Program-made: the position numbers and the translations under genes
The notes under the pieces: generated by a model
The model's input: the letters and a program-made list of their open reading frames with translations, nothing else
The model's database searches: none
Told to the model about the DNA's origin: nothing
Part shown: one piece after another, positions 16,743 through 25,773 of the stretch
How the letters are laid out: each line of letters starts with the position of its first letter
Numbering within the stretch: position 1 is the stretch's first letter
NCBI RefSeq assembly: GCF_001590835.1
Contig: NZ_LTAQ01000001.1
Span: 607,989-671,988, forward strand
Direction of reading: 5' to 3'
Length of the DNA stretch: 64,000 nt
DNA from: Bacillus gaemokensis
GTDB lineage: Bacteria > Bacillota > Bacilli > Bacillales > Bacillaceae_G

Positions 16743-19454
16743 GTGAAAAAACTACATCTGCATTACTAAGTATGGCACTCGTTTTTTCAAGCTTCGGGGC
16801 ATTAAGTGCCCATGCCGAGACATTGCAACAAGAAAAACAATTTAGCCCGCAATTGAAAGCAAATATTGAGCAATAGAGAGAAAATAAAATCGCGGCAGAC
16901 GTCGACACAAAGACAGCAAAAGAAATATCCGTCATTGTTGAATTACAGCATGCTCCAGACTTACAAAATAGTAATGCAAAGTCCTATCATACAGAGTTAA
17001 AAAAGGCACAAGAAAATACTACGAAAAAGATACAAGAAAAAGCACCACAAGCAAAAATAAAAGAAACCTATAATACGTTATTTTTCGGATTCTCTATTTC
17101 TGTTCCTGGAGAGCAAATTGCCACCCTTGCTTCTTTACCAGAAGTAAAAGCAATTTATCCAAATTTGACATATAAGCTTCCTACCCCAGCTAAAAGTCAA
17201 GCTGTTCCGAAAAAACCAAACATTGGTGGCCCTACAATTGGTGCCCCGGAAGCTTAGAATTTAAAAGACCCAACTGGTAAACCTTTGGACGGAAAGGGAA
17301 TGAAAGTAGCAGTTATTGATTCTGGCGTTGACTATACACACCCTGATTTAAAGGCGAATTATCTCGGTGGATACGATGCTGTTGACGAAGATAATGATCC
17401 AATGGATGGGAATGAGCACGGAACCCATGTCGCTGGTATTATTGCTGCTAATGGAAATATAAAAGGAATTGCCCCAAATGCTTCTATTCTAGCTTATCGT
17501 ATTATGAATGATAGAGGAATCGGCTCGACAGAAGATATTATTCAAGGAATTGAACGAGCAATTCAAGATGGAGCTGATGTCCTTAATTTATCACTTGGTC
17601 AAGATTTAAATGTCCCTGATCACCCCGTAACATTAACGTTAGAACGGGCGGCAAAACTAGGGGTTACTTCCGTTATTTCAAATGGGAATGATGGCCCGCG
17701 CCCTTGGTCTATTGATGCGCCAGCTAACGCAAGTAGCGTCATTTCTGTTGGGGCTTCCACTACTTCTATTCCGTTTCCAACATTCCAAGTAGCGGGTTCC
17801 AATAAAGCATATCAAGGACTACCACTATCAACATCTGACTTTCAAACAGGAACAGGCGCTCCTCTTGTCTATGTAGGTTATGGCTCGCCAAGTGATTATG
17901 CAAAACAAGATGTAAACGGGAAATTCGTTCTTGTACTACAAGGAACTTCTAGTACTTTAGTAAAAGCAGAACAAGCAAAACAAGCTGGTGCACTCGGAGT
18001 ATTATTCATTTCTAATGAAAAAGAAATTACGAGTATGCCAGAATATTTCTCTCGCGAAGAAACAGCTATTCCAGTGATGCAACTCTCTAATAAAAATGGT
18101 GAAGAATTAAAAAGTTTAATTACAAAGCGTAAGAAAAACATAACGATTGAACAACCAAATCAAACCGAGCTCATTGGTAACTTTAGCTCTCGCGGACCAT
18201 CACAAGGAAGTTGGCTTGTAAAACCCGATATTGTTGCACCTGGTGTAAAAATTACAAGTACAGTCCCTCGAGGCGGATATGAATCTTATGACGGGACAAG
18301 TATGGCTGCACCACAAGTTGCCGGAGCAGTCGCTCTCCTTCGGCAACTGCATCCAGACTGGACAGTAGAACAATTGAAAGCTTCGCTTGCAAATACAGCA
18401 AAAACATTAAAAGATGTAAACGAAAATACATACCCTGTTATGACACAAGGTTCCGGTTTAATTAACATTCCAAAAGCAGTGCAAACAGAGACATTTGTTA
18501 CACCGAATAATGTGAGCTTTGGTCTTATTAAACCAAATAGTGGAAAAGTAAAATTAACACACAATATTACATTACAAAATCGTTCTAACAAAAAGAAAAC
18601 ATACTCCACTCGCACTGAGTTGTTAGAAGCAAAAACTGGAGTTCGTACTTCTTTCCCGTCTTCTATTAGTGTAAAACCTAACAGCAATATAGAAAAACCA
18701 TTTACAATTACGGTAGACAGCTCTTTACCGCAAGGTGTATACACAGGAAATGTATATGTAAAAGAACGTGGGAGCGATGAAGAAATCCGTATCCCATTTA
18801 CATTTAGCATTAATCCAAAAGAATATAAACGTATCGATGGCCTAGAAATTATTAATTCTACCTTTAGTCCAAACGGTGATCACATACTAGATGACAACCT
18901 CATTCATTACTATTTAGTTACACCAGTAGATGATGTAACATTACATGCCAACTTAATTATAAAAGATCGTGTAACATATCAAGGAATTATTTATGAAGGG
19001 AAAATGAAACACCGGATACAAACCATTAAAATGGAGTGGCACAAAAGCTGACGGTTCACAATTACCTGATGGTCTATATCAAATCGAAGCTGTTGCCTTT
19101 AACTCGGGCGGAGAAACAAAACAAACAGCAGCCGTGTTTATCGACCGAACTACGCCAAAATTATCAGCAGAAGTAGATAGGGAAAATCTTGTAATTAAAG
19201 GAAAAGTTGATGATATATTATTAGATTGGATGACCGAATCATGTTGGATTGCTCCAGGACTTCCTGTTACAATGCAGTATGAAATCAATGGAAATGGAGC
19301 ATGGGAATCTGCCTTGGTGAATCATTGGGAAAAGAACTTTAGTATTTATTTTGAGCGTGAACAATTGCAGCAAGGAAAAAATACTATTCACATTGTTGCA
19401 ACTGATGCTGCTGGAAACAAATCCGACTTAAACGTTGATTTAGATGTGAATTAG
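16743..19454 (+). pseudogene. Vpr-type subtilisin-like serine protease, broken
   Basis: Degenerate S8 peptidase of about 900 codons. From the GTG at 16743 the frame is lost in a six-A run (16746-16751); restoring one base gives signal peptide KKTTSALLSMALVFSSFGAL and AHA. An in-frame TAG lies at 16874-16876 and another at 17255-17257 (normally Trp in an APEAWNLKD context). The catalytic region is intact: Asp in AVIDSGVDYTHPD, His in NEHGTHVAG, Ser in YDGTSMAAPQVAG, with a PA-domain insert between. A second frameshift near 19020-19032 separates the C-terminal Fn3-like part (KWSGTKADGSQLPDGLYQ onward). Four lesions make it non-functional. Confidence 0.9.
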
Positions 19455-19486
19455 AAATCGGATTTACTATTTCAAAAAAATTATTG

Positions 19487-19516
19487 TTGACAACTTTTCA
19501 AATATAGTTTTATAAT
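19487..19516 (+). promoter_or_regulatory. sigma-A promoter of the phhA T-box leader
   Basis: TTGACA (19487-19492) and TATAAT (19511-19516), both perfect, with an 18-base spacer, about 30 bases before the first T-box Stem I. Confidence 0.85.
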
Positions 19517-19544
19517 ACAAAACATAGTTTAGTTGAACGAATTA

Positions 19545-19798
19545 TATATCGGCTTTGAAGGAATCCTAGTAGCGACTTATATCCCTGTCTCAGAGAACTG
19601 ATGGTGGTGCGAATCAGTACATATACAAGCGTGAATTACAATTCTGGAGCTTCTTTCCCGTAGTGCACTATTGCATGAAGAGAAAGACGGATCTTTCCGT
19701 TATCTTAAAGTGAGTGGTAAACAATTTTTTCTGTTTACAAGTAGGGTGGTACCGCGATTTCTATCGTCCCTATCGGATTTTCCGATAGGGGCTTTTTT
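19545..19798 (+). promoter_or_regulatory. T-box riboswitch 1 (Tyr specifier)
   Basis: Stem I shows the AGTAG motif, apical CTGATGGTGG...ATCAG and the specifier segment GAATTACAATTCTGGAGC. The specifier is TAC (19637-19639), a Tyr codon. The T-box AGGGTGGTACCGCG is at 19743-19756 and the terminator stem CCCTATCGGA/TCCGATAGGG (19768-19790) ends in TTTTTT. Uncharged tRNA-Tyr should bind and permit read-through. Confidence 0.93.
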
Positions 19799-19829
19799 GC
19801 GTCCGCTCCTTTTAAACAATTTCATATAT

Positions 19830-20079
19830 TATGCGTTGAAAGAATCGCAGTAGTAACTTATATCCCTGTTGCAGAGAGCTGATGGTTGGTGTGAATCAGT
19901 ACATATACAAGTGCGAATTACAATTCTGGAGCTTCTTTTTCGTAGTGCTGTGCGAGCATGAAGGAAAAGACGGATTTTTCCGTTATTAGCAACTGAGAAG
20001 TAAGCATATTTTTGCTTACAAATAGGGTGGTACCGCGATTTTTTCGCCCCTATCGGATTTTTCCGATAGGGGATTTTTC
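19830..20079 (+). promoter_or_regulatory. T-box riboswitch 2 (Tyr specifier), tandem copy
   Basis: A second complete T-box, closely similar to the first: AGTAG, apical CTGATGGTTGG...ATCAG, specifier TAC at 19919-19921 in GAATTACAATTCTGGAGC, T-box AGGGTGGTACCGCG at 20024-20037, and terminator stem CCCCTATCGGA/TCCGATAGGGG (20047-20072) with a T tract. It lies about 280 bases after the equivalent point of copy 1, so transcription must pass both. Confidence 0.93.
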
Positions 20080-20131
20080 TGTTTCTCACGAAAAGAACTG
20101 TTAAATAATTCCGAATCTTGTGATAAAATTT

Positions 20132-20145
20132 TATAAGCGCTTACA
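20132..20145 (+). promoter_or_regulatory. candidate CcpA cre site
   Basis: TATAAGCGCTTACA matches the cre consensus TGWAANCGNTNWCA with one mismatch (A for G at position 2). It lies in the phhA leader after the second T-box terminator, where CcpA could act as a roadblock. Inference from sequence only. Confidence 0.4.
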
Positions 20146-20218
20146 ATTATTGAAAGGTGGTGATACATGCAAAAGTAACCGCAACAATTTTTACAGATAA
20201 AAAAGGAGGATGTCTTTC

Positions 20219-21976
20219 ATGACAAAGAAAACAGAAATTCCATCACATTTAAAACCATTTGTATCGACGCAGCATTACGACCAGTACACACCGGTGAACC
20301 ACGCTGTGTGGCGTTACATTATGAGACAAAATCATAGCTTTCTAAAAGATGTTGCTCATCCAGCCTATGTAAACGGACTCCAATCATCCGGTATTAATAT
20401 AGATGCGATTCCAAAGGTTGAAGAAATGAATGAATGCTTAGCACCAAGTGGCTGGGGAGCAGTAACAATTGACGGTCTTATTCCTGGCGTAGCATTCTTT
20501 GATTTCCAAGGTCACGGATTATTACCAATCGCAACAGATATTCGTAAAGTGGAAAACATCGAGTATACACCCGCACCTGATATTGTTCATGAAGCTGCTG
20601 GTCATGCACCGATTTTACTTGATCCTACATACGCAAAGTATGTAAAACGTTTCGGACAAATTGGAGCAAAAGCTTTCTCAACAAAAGAAGAACATGATGC
20701 TTTTGAAGCTGTGCGTACTTTAACAATTGTGAAAGAAAGTCCAACTTCTACACAAGAAGAAGTTGCAGCTGCCGAAAAAGAAGTTGTTGAAAAGCAAAAA
20801 CTTGTTTCTGGCTTATCAGAAGCAGAACAAATTTCTCGTCTCTTCTGGTGGACAGTCGAGTACGGTTTAATTGGTGATATAAATAACCCGAAAATTTACG
20901 GAGCTGGTCTTCTTTCTTCGGTTGGTGAAAGTAAACATTGCTTAACAGACGCTGTAGAAAAAGTTCCCTTCTCAATTGAAGCTTGTACAAAAACAACCTA
21001 TGACGTTACAAAAATGCAACCTCAGCTATTTGTATGCCAATCATTTGAAGAGCTAACAGAGGCGCTTGAAAACTTCTCTGAAACAATGGCTTTCAAGACA
21101 GGTGGCACAAAAGGATTAGAAAAAGCAATTCGCTCTGAAAACAACGCAACTGCTGAATTAAGTAGCGGCTTACAAATTACAGGTACATTTGCAGAAACAA
21201 TTCAAAATGATGCTGGTGAAATCATTTACATGAAAACAAATACACCAACAGCATTAGCGCTAAATAATAAACAATTAGCGACTCATTCTACAGCTGTACA
21301 CCAAGATGGATTTGGTACACCTGTTGGTTTACTGAAAGGTAATGTGACATTAGAGGACTGTACAGAAGAAGAGTTGCAATCATTAGGCGTCATCATTGGT
21401 AATAGTGCTGAACTTTCCTTTGCAAGCGGTGTTCATGTAAAAGGAACAGTCACAGACATTGTAAAAAACGAGGAGAAAATCGCTCTTATCTCGTTTACAG
21501 ATTGCACAGTGACTTGCAAAGATCGTTTACTATTTGACGCTTCATGGGGAGCGTTTGATATGGCAGTTGGTAGTATCATTACTTCTGTATTCCCAGGAGC
21601 AGCAGATGCAGCTGCATTCTTCGGGATCGATGAAGAAATAGAAGAAAAACCAGCACCACTTACATTAACGGAACTTGATCGTATGTATCAAACAGTTCGA
21701 GATATTCGCAATGAAGGTATATTGCAAGATGCACATGTAGAGCAATTAACAGCAATTCAACAAGTGCTGAATAAATTCTACGCAAAAGAATGGTTACTTC
21801 GTCTTGAAATTTTAGAATTACTTTTAGAGCATAACAAAGGACATGAAGCATCTGCTGCACTACAAGAGCAGCTCTCTACTTTTACAGAAAACGAATCTGT
21901 AACGCGCCTAATTAACAATGGTCTTGCCTTACTCCCAATAAAGGATGTGAAAAATAATGCAACGACTAACAGATGA
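20219..21976 (+). CDS. phhA: aromatic amino acid (phenylalanine) hydroxylase with long C-terminal extension
   Basis: Pterin-dependent, iron-containing hydroxylase (phenylalanine to tyrosine). From the ATG at 20219, 9 bases after GGAGG, it is 585 residues, about twice the usual bacterial length of 260-300. Iron ligands are His124 and His129 (DIVHEAAGHAP) and Glu214 (FWWTVEYGLIG). The catalytic domain ends near residue 290; the rest (about 290-585) has no motif I recognise. The gene overlaps phhB by 20 bases. Tandem Tyr T-boxes upstream mean it is switched on by tyrosine starvation, which fits tyrosine synthesis. Confidence 0.9.
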   Translation: MTKKTEIPSHLKPFVSTQHYDQYTPVNHAVWRYIMRQNHSFLKDVAHPAYVNGLQSSGINIDAIPKVEEMNECLAPSGWGAVTIDGLIPGVAFFDFQGHGLLPIATDIRKVENIEYTPAPDIVHEAAGHAPILLDPTYAKYVKRFGQIGAKAFSTKEEHDAFEAVRTLTIVKESPTSTQEEVAAAEKEVVEKQKLVSGLSEAEQISRLFWWTVEYGLIGDINNPKIYGAGLLSSVGESKHCLTDAVEKVPFSIEACTKTTYDVTKMQPQLFVCQSFEELTEALENFSETMAFKTGGTKGLEKAIRSENNATAELSSGLQITGTFAETIQNDAGEIIYMKTNTPTALALNNKQLATHSTAVHQDGFGTPVGLLKGNVTLEDCTEEELQSLGVIIGNSAELSFASGVHVKGTVTDIVKNEEKIALISFTDCTVTCKDRLLFDASWGAFDMAVGSIITSVFPGAADAAAFFGIDEEIEEKPAPLTLTELDRMYQTVRDIRNEGILQDAHVEQLTAIQQVLNKFYAKEWLLRLEILELLLEHNKGHEASAALQEQLSTFTENESVTRLINNGLALLPIKDVKNNATTNR

Positions 21977-22268
21977 GGAAGTTCAAGAGGAATTAATGAA
22001 GTTGGATAAATGGACAGTGAAAGATGAAAAATGGATTGAAAGAAAATATATGTTTTCCGACTACTTAAAAGGTGTCGAATTTGTCTCTGAAGCCGCCAAA
22101 CTATCAGAAGAACATAATCACCACCCATTTATCCTTATTCAGTATAAAGCAGTCATTATTACTTTGTCATCATGGAATGCAAAAGGTTTAACAAAGCTTG
22201 ATTTTGAGCTCGCGAGACAGTTTAATGAACTCTTTTTACAAAATGAAAAAGCAGTTATAAGAAAATAA
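21957..22268 (+). CDS. phhB: pterin-4a-carbinolamine dehydratase
   Basis: Regenerates the pterin cofactor by dehydrating the 4a-hydroxy-pterin product of PhhA. The 103-residue length is normal, with the active-site signature EEHNHHPFI (about residues 55-63) and later WNAKGLTKLDFELA. Its start lies 20 bases inside the end of phhA, so the two are translationally coupled and share the T-box control. Confidence 0.93.
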   Translation: MQRLTDEEVQEELMKLDKWTVKDEKWIERKYMFSDYLKGVEFVSEAAKLSEEHNHHPFILIQYKAVIITLSSWNAKGLTKLDFELARQFNELFLQNEKAVIRK

Positions 22269-22269
22269 A

Positions 22270-22298
22270 AAAGAGAAGCCTTTATTTAGGCTTCTCCT
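22270..22298. terminator. bidirectional terminator after phhB
   Basis: Stem GAGAAGCCT (22273-22281)/AGGCTTCTC (22288-22296) flanked by A and T tracts. It also serves the convergent catE-like gene, whose stop lies within it. Confidence 0.8.
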
Positions 22299-23143
22299 TT
22301 TATAATGAAATGAATACAGTGACCAAATGGATCCTCTACTTGCAATATTCCATCTTTGTACGTAGCAGCTTTGCCAATATATTTTAAGCTTTCACACACT
22401 TGCTCTTTTTGTTTTTCATCTGCCAGTACAATCGTGAAATATTTCAAGCCAACGGAATTCGGCATTTGCGGTGGTACACCTTCACCTTGCCATGTGTTTA
22501 AACCGATATGGTGATGATAACCGCCTGCTGAAACAAACAATGCGCCATTACGAGCTGGAATTGTTACTTCAAATCCAAGACCATCCACATAAAAGCGTCT
22601 TGCCTCTTCTAAATCGGCTACATGGAAATGAACATGCCCCATTACTGTACCACTTGGGAATCCACTCCATGTACTTCCTTGTTGTAATAATCCTTCACCA
22701 TCTAATGGGTTACTAACAAATGGAAGCTCTCCCTTTTCATCACGCCATACTTCTCTTTGTCGATCGTGATAAATCTCAATACCATTTCCATCTGGATCAG
22801 ATAAATAAATTGCTTCACTAAAGTAATGATCCGCTCCGCCATGTAACGGATACACTTTCTCTACAAGGTGACGAAGAATATTTGCTAAATCTTGTCTACT
22901 TGGTAATAAGATTGCGTAGTGATATAAACCCGTGCGGCTTCTTTGTTTTGGAAGAACCTCTTCCTTCTCTTCTATTATAAGAAGCGGTTCATTATTTTCA
23001 TTACCAAGCGTAACGATCGTTCCTTCTTCTTGTATCACATTCAATCGTAGTACATCTGTGTAAAACGCCAGCGACGTCTTTACATTCGATACGTGTAGAT
23101 GCACAACGCCAAGTGTTGTACTGGGATGAAGTTGAAAGCTCAT
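22286..23143 (-). CDS. catE: extradiol ring-cleavage dioxygenase, CatE-like (VOC family)
   Basis: 285 residues made of two glyoxalase/VOC modules. The N-terminal module (from LGVVHLHVSNVKTSLAFY) ends with DPDGNGIEIYHD, and the C-terminal module (VMGHVHFHVADLEEARRFY) ends with DPFGHCIHFI. Metal-ligand candidates are His in GHVHFH, His in GGYHHHIGLNTW and the matching acidic residue. With the DoxX gene 21 bases upstream it reproduces the B. subtilis catDE pair (catechol-2,3-dioxygenase, thiol/quinone stress). The symbol is given by that synteny. Confidence 0.82.
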   Translation of the reverse strand: MSFQLHPSTTLGVVHLHVSNVKTSLAFYTDVLRLNVIQEEGTIVTLGNENNEPLLIIEEKEEVLPKQRSRTGLYHYAILLPSRQDLANILRHLVEKVYPLHGGADHYFSEAIYLSDPDGNGIEIYHDRQREVWRDEKGELPFVSNPLDGEGLLQQGSTWSGFPSGTVMGHVHFHVADLEEARRFYVDGLGFEVTIPARNGALFVSAGGYHHHIGLNTWQGEGVPPQMPNSVGLKYFTIVLADEKQKEQVCESLKYIGKAATYKDGILQVEDPFGHCIHFIIKGEA

Positions 23144-23164
23144 TTTGTTATACCCCCATTGAAA

Positions 23165-23569
23165 TTAGTCTTTTTTAAACACAGTTGCTTTTAAGAAATT
23201 ATCTACAAAACCATCAGCTTTCGCAACAAATAAGTAAAGACCCATCGCTAATAATGCAAGATCTAATTCGTAACCAGGATTCTTTCCATCTCCTAACAAA
23301 CCAGCAGACCACTTCACTTTCACAATTGCTCCAACTAAAATCAGTGCGAATAATAATCCAACGTATCTTACACCTAAACCGATGATCAATAATAGACCAC
23401 CAACTAATTCTACCGTTGCTACGCCGTATGCAAGAGCACCCGGTAAACCAATACTTGTAAACCATCCTGCAATATTATCAATGCCTGATTGGAACTTTGC
23501 CAAACCATGCATAAAGAATGTTACCCCTAATACGATACGAATAATTAAATTACCAATATGTTGATTCAT
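23165..23569 (-). CDS. catD: DoxX-family protein, CatD-like
   Basis: 134-residue membrane protein with four hydrophobic segments (6-24, 45-66, 67-84, 100-118) and the DoxX start IIRIVLGVTFFMHGLAKFQ. It lies first in a two-gene operon with the CatE-like dioxygenase, as in B. subtilis catDE, where repressors sensing quinones control expression. I did not find a convincing operator upstream. The function is inferred from synteny. Confidence 0.82.
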   Translation of the reverse strand: MNQHIGNLIIRIVLGVTFFMHGLAKFQSGIDNIAGWFTSIGLPGALAYGVATVELVGGLLLIIGLGVRYVGLLFALILVGAIVKVKWSAGLLGDGKNPGYELDLALLAMGLYLFVAKADGFVDNFLKATVFKKD

Positions 23570-23725
23570 TTCTTTCTCTCCTTTATAGTTTTGTTATATA
23601 AAACTTTTATTCACATTACAAAACATACAATATATTTTTTTATTCGTCAATTCATTTTTCTTGAGAAAAAATATATTTTTTTTGCTATGATACAAATAGT
23701 TGTTTACAAAAAGGAGCTTGATTTT

Positions 23726-24271
23726 ATGAACATTGGTTCTGCAATACGTGAAATTCGTCAACGCAGAGGCATCACAATCGCCCAGATTTGTGAAGGGACA
23801 GGGCTTTCTAAAGGATTTATGAGTCAGGTGGAGAATAATAAAACCTCGCCATCCATTTCAACTTTAGAAACTATTTCTAACTTTTTAAACGTTCCCCTCC
23901 CTTACTTATTACTTGAACAAAAAGATCGCATGAAAATTGTTAAAAAAGAAGAACGAAAATACAGTGTGTATGGAAAAGATGAACAAAGGATTGAACATGT
24001 CGCTGAACAAGGCGGTCTTCGTTTATCCTTAGTTGAAATCCCTGTTGGCTTCCCAAAAGAAAATGTACCGAATGCTCATGAAGGTGAAGAATGTCATCTT
24101 GTTTTACGTGGAAAATTAGAAGTGCAACACGGGGAAGATGTTGCGATTGTCGAAGAAGGAGATTCTTTTTCTTGGAGTGCATGTGTACCACATATTGTGC
24201 GTAACATCGGTGAAGAATCCGCATTATTACTTATTTCTAGCCATGCTGAAAATCGAAAACGTGTATACTAA
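23726..24271 (+). CDS. XRE-family regulator with cupin sensor domain
   Basis: 181 residues from the ATG at 23726, behind AAAGGAG; the frame is open further upstream without a ribosome site. The N-terminal helix-turn-helix (IGSAIREIRQRRGITIAQIC, GLSKGFMSQVENNKTSPSIS) is followed by a C-terminal cupin (NAHEGEECHLVLRGKLEV, GDSFSWSACVPHIVRNIG). Such regulators usually sense a small molecule through the cupin. It is divergent from catDE, so it might control that pair; this is inference. Confidence 0.88.
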   Translation: MNIGSAIREIRQRRGITIAQICEGTGLSKGFMSQVENNKTSPSISTLETISNFLNVPLPYLLLEQKDRMKIVKKEERKYSVYGKDEQRIEHVAEQGGLRLSLVEIPVGFPKENVPNAHEGEECHLVLRGKLEVQHGEDVAIVEEGDSFSWSACVPHIVRNIGEESALLLISSHAENRKRVY

Positions 24272-24309
24272 AAAGCATTGCAAACATATTGTTTGCAATG
24301 CTTTTTATT
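24271..24309 (+). terminator. terminator of the XRE-cupin gene
   Basis: Perfect stem AAAAGCATTGCAAAC/GTTTGCAATGCTTTT with a T tract, starting at the stop codon. Confidence 0.88.
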
Positions 24310-24330
24310 TTTATATGAACAATATAAAAG

Positions 24331-24708
24331 TTATCCTCGTATAATTCCATAACTTGTTCCGACTAATACTTCTTTTCCTTTTTGATTTCGGTACACTGAC
24401 TGTATGGCTACTTTTTTATATCCTTCCATTTCTTCAACACTTGTCAGAGTTAAATCACAAGTAATTGTATCTCCAGTAAAAACAGGTCTGATAAATTCAC
24501 TTACTAATTCTCTTGCTATGTAATGCAAATCCCCGCCAATTTTTGTCCCTATACTCGCTGTCAATAAACCATGCACCATTAAACGCCCTTGCTCATCATG
24601 TTCCATATGATGCCTACCCTTATCACCTGTAAGACCCGCAAACTCAAGAACTTCTTCTTCTGTAAAGGTCCTTTCATACTGAAACGTATCGCCTACTTTA
24701 ATATTCAT
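24331..24708 (-). CDS. MaoC-like hot-dog dehydratase
   Basis: 125 residues of the single hot-dog (R)-hydratase/MaoC type: FTEEEVLEFAGLTGDKGRHH, then the catalytic-type region GRLMVHGLLTASIGTKIGG and RPVFTGDTITCDLTL. Members hydrate enoyl-CoA or enoyl-ACP thioesters. The first catalytic Asp position is occupied by the GDKGRHHMEHD region. The substrate is unknown. Single gene. Confidence 0.82.
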   Translation of the reverse strand: MNIKVGDTFQYERTFTEEEVLEFAGLTGDKGRHHMEHDEQGRLMVHGLLTASIGTKIGGDLHYIARELVSEFIRPVFTGDTITCDLTLTSVEEMEGYKKVAIQSVYRNQKGKEVLVGTSYGIIRG

Positions 24709-24873
24709 TTTTATCCCCCTTTTTAAATTTCTGAATTTTCTCTATTATTTTATCACAAAATGAATGGTTATTCATTTTAATTAATAAAAGTGCCCTCTAA
24801 TATTGTTAATAATTAACATTTCTATGTTATCATTTGATATATATTAAACTTTCTTTCATTGGAGGTCTTAACA

Positions 24874-25056
24874 ATGTCATTTGGAATAGTTGGTGGAGTA
24901 TTATTAGCCGGTTCATTACTCTTCTACTCCACATTAGAAATTTGGCTCACTCCTAATAACGGCTCCATATCTAAAGATTTAAAAAAGAAACTGATGTTCA
25001 TGCTCCCCTTGTTTACTCTCTCGTTCGCAATTCACTATTTCTTTTTTGTACAGTAA
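24874..25056 (+). CDS. small two-helix membrane protein
   Basis: 60 residues with hydrophobic segments at 4-18 and 42-59 flanking a basic loop SISKDLKKKL. The ATG at 24874 lies 9 bases after GGAGG; an upstream in-frame ATG at 24859 falls before the ribosome site. No family is recognised. Confidence 0.72.
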   Translation: MSFGIVGGVLLAGSLLFYSTLEIWLTPNNGSISKDLKKKLMFMLPLFTLSFAIHYFFFVQ

Positions 25057-25087
25057 AAAGGATTGCCTTCACCTAGCAATCCTTTTA
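25055..25087. terminator. bidirectional terminator
   Basis: Stem AAAAGGATTGC (25056-25066)/GCAATCCTTTT (25076-25086) between the small membrane gene and the convergent acetyltransferase. Confidence 0.82.
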
Positions 25088-25101
25088 CATTCTTTCTGTT
25101 G

Positions 25102-25566
25102 TTATCGATGTCCCTCTTTTTTCGCTTCATTATAACCATAATAAGCACATGTCCCATTTTTTGATAAATCTCGCACCTCAAATCCACAACTCCGATAAAA
25201 ATCAAAGTTATTAGCAGATGTATGAGCAAACCAATCACCGTGCGGGAGTTTCTGCAAACAAAGAGAAACAAGTTTCTTTCCTAGTCCCTTCCCTCTATAT
25301 TCACACTTCACAACTAGATCCATAATATTTGCAGCCATTATTTGGTCCGAAATGACACGAACCATCGCAATCATTTCTTCCTCATCCCAAATCGTAAAAG
25401 CCCACGTTGAATTCTCGAATGCGATCGTAAATTTTTCAATTTGCCAAGATGGAATGATACTGTTACTCCAGCCTGCATCTTCAAATAAACTTTTAATTGC
25501 GTAAGCTGGTACACCTGTCGTTCCTTCTCGAATAATGAGTCCGTTATGATAAATATACAATCCCAT
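25102..25566 (-). CDS. GNAT-family acetyltransferase
   Basis: 154 residues. The GNAT core is recognisable as MVRVISDQIMAANIMDLVVK, then the acetyl-CoA loop CEYRGKGLGKKLVSLCL (about 88-104) and NNFDFYRSCGFEVRD. The N-terminal YAIKSLFEDAGWS is typical of a Bacillus subgroup of unknown substrate. Stand-alone gene. Confidence 0.85.
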   Translation of the reverse strand: MGLYIYHNGLIIREGTTGVPAYAIKSLFEDAGWSNSIIPSWQIEKFTIAFENSTWAFTIWDEEEMIAMVRVISDQIMAANIMDLVVKCEYRGKGLGKKLVSLCLQKLPHGDWFAHTSANNFDFYRSCGFEVRDLSKNGTCAYYGYNEAKKEGHR

Positions 25567-25618
25567 TCCCCCTTTTATTGTTATATACTATTCTTTAAGA
25601 GTTAAATATCACCTTTTT

Positions 25619-25765
25619 AAAAGGAGAAAAAATGGAGAAATTTTTATTATTACTTTCTTTTTAGCTGGTATATTTTACGGAGGAATTGTTGTGAAATCAA
25701 ACAGCATCATTCCGGCTATTATATGGCATGTAGTACTGAATATATTAATGGTATTTAGTGGCTAG
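25619..25765 (+). pseudogene. C-terminal remnant of a CPBP (CAAX-like) membrane protease
   Basis: The frame ending at the TAG at 25763 reads FFLAGIFYGGIVVKSNSIIP then AIIWHVVLNILMVFSG, matching the last conserved motif of CPBP intramembrane proteases (GxxxG near the start, SIIPAIIxHxxxN). Only about 45 codons remain and no start is present. A larger gene has been deleted. Confidence 0.65.
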
Positions 25766-25773
25766 AACAGAGC

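Noticed and set aside
18286-18810. 174-codon minus-strand frame
   Set aside because: Antisense to the subtilase catalytic and C-terminal region; no ribosome site or recognisable motif.
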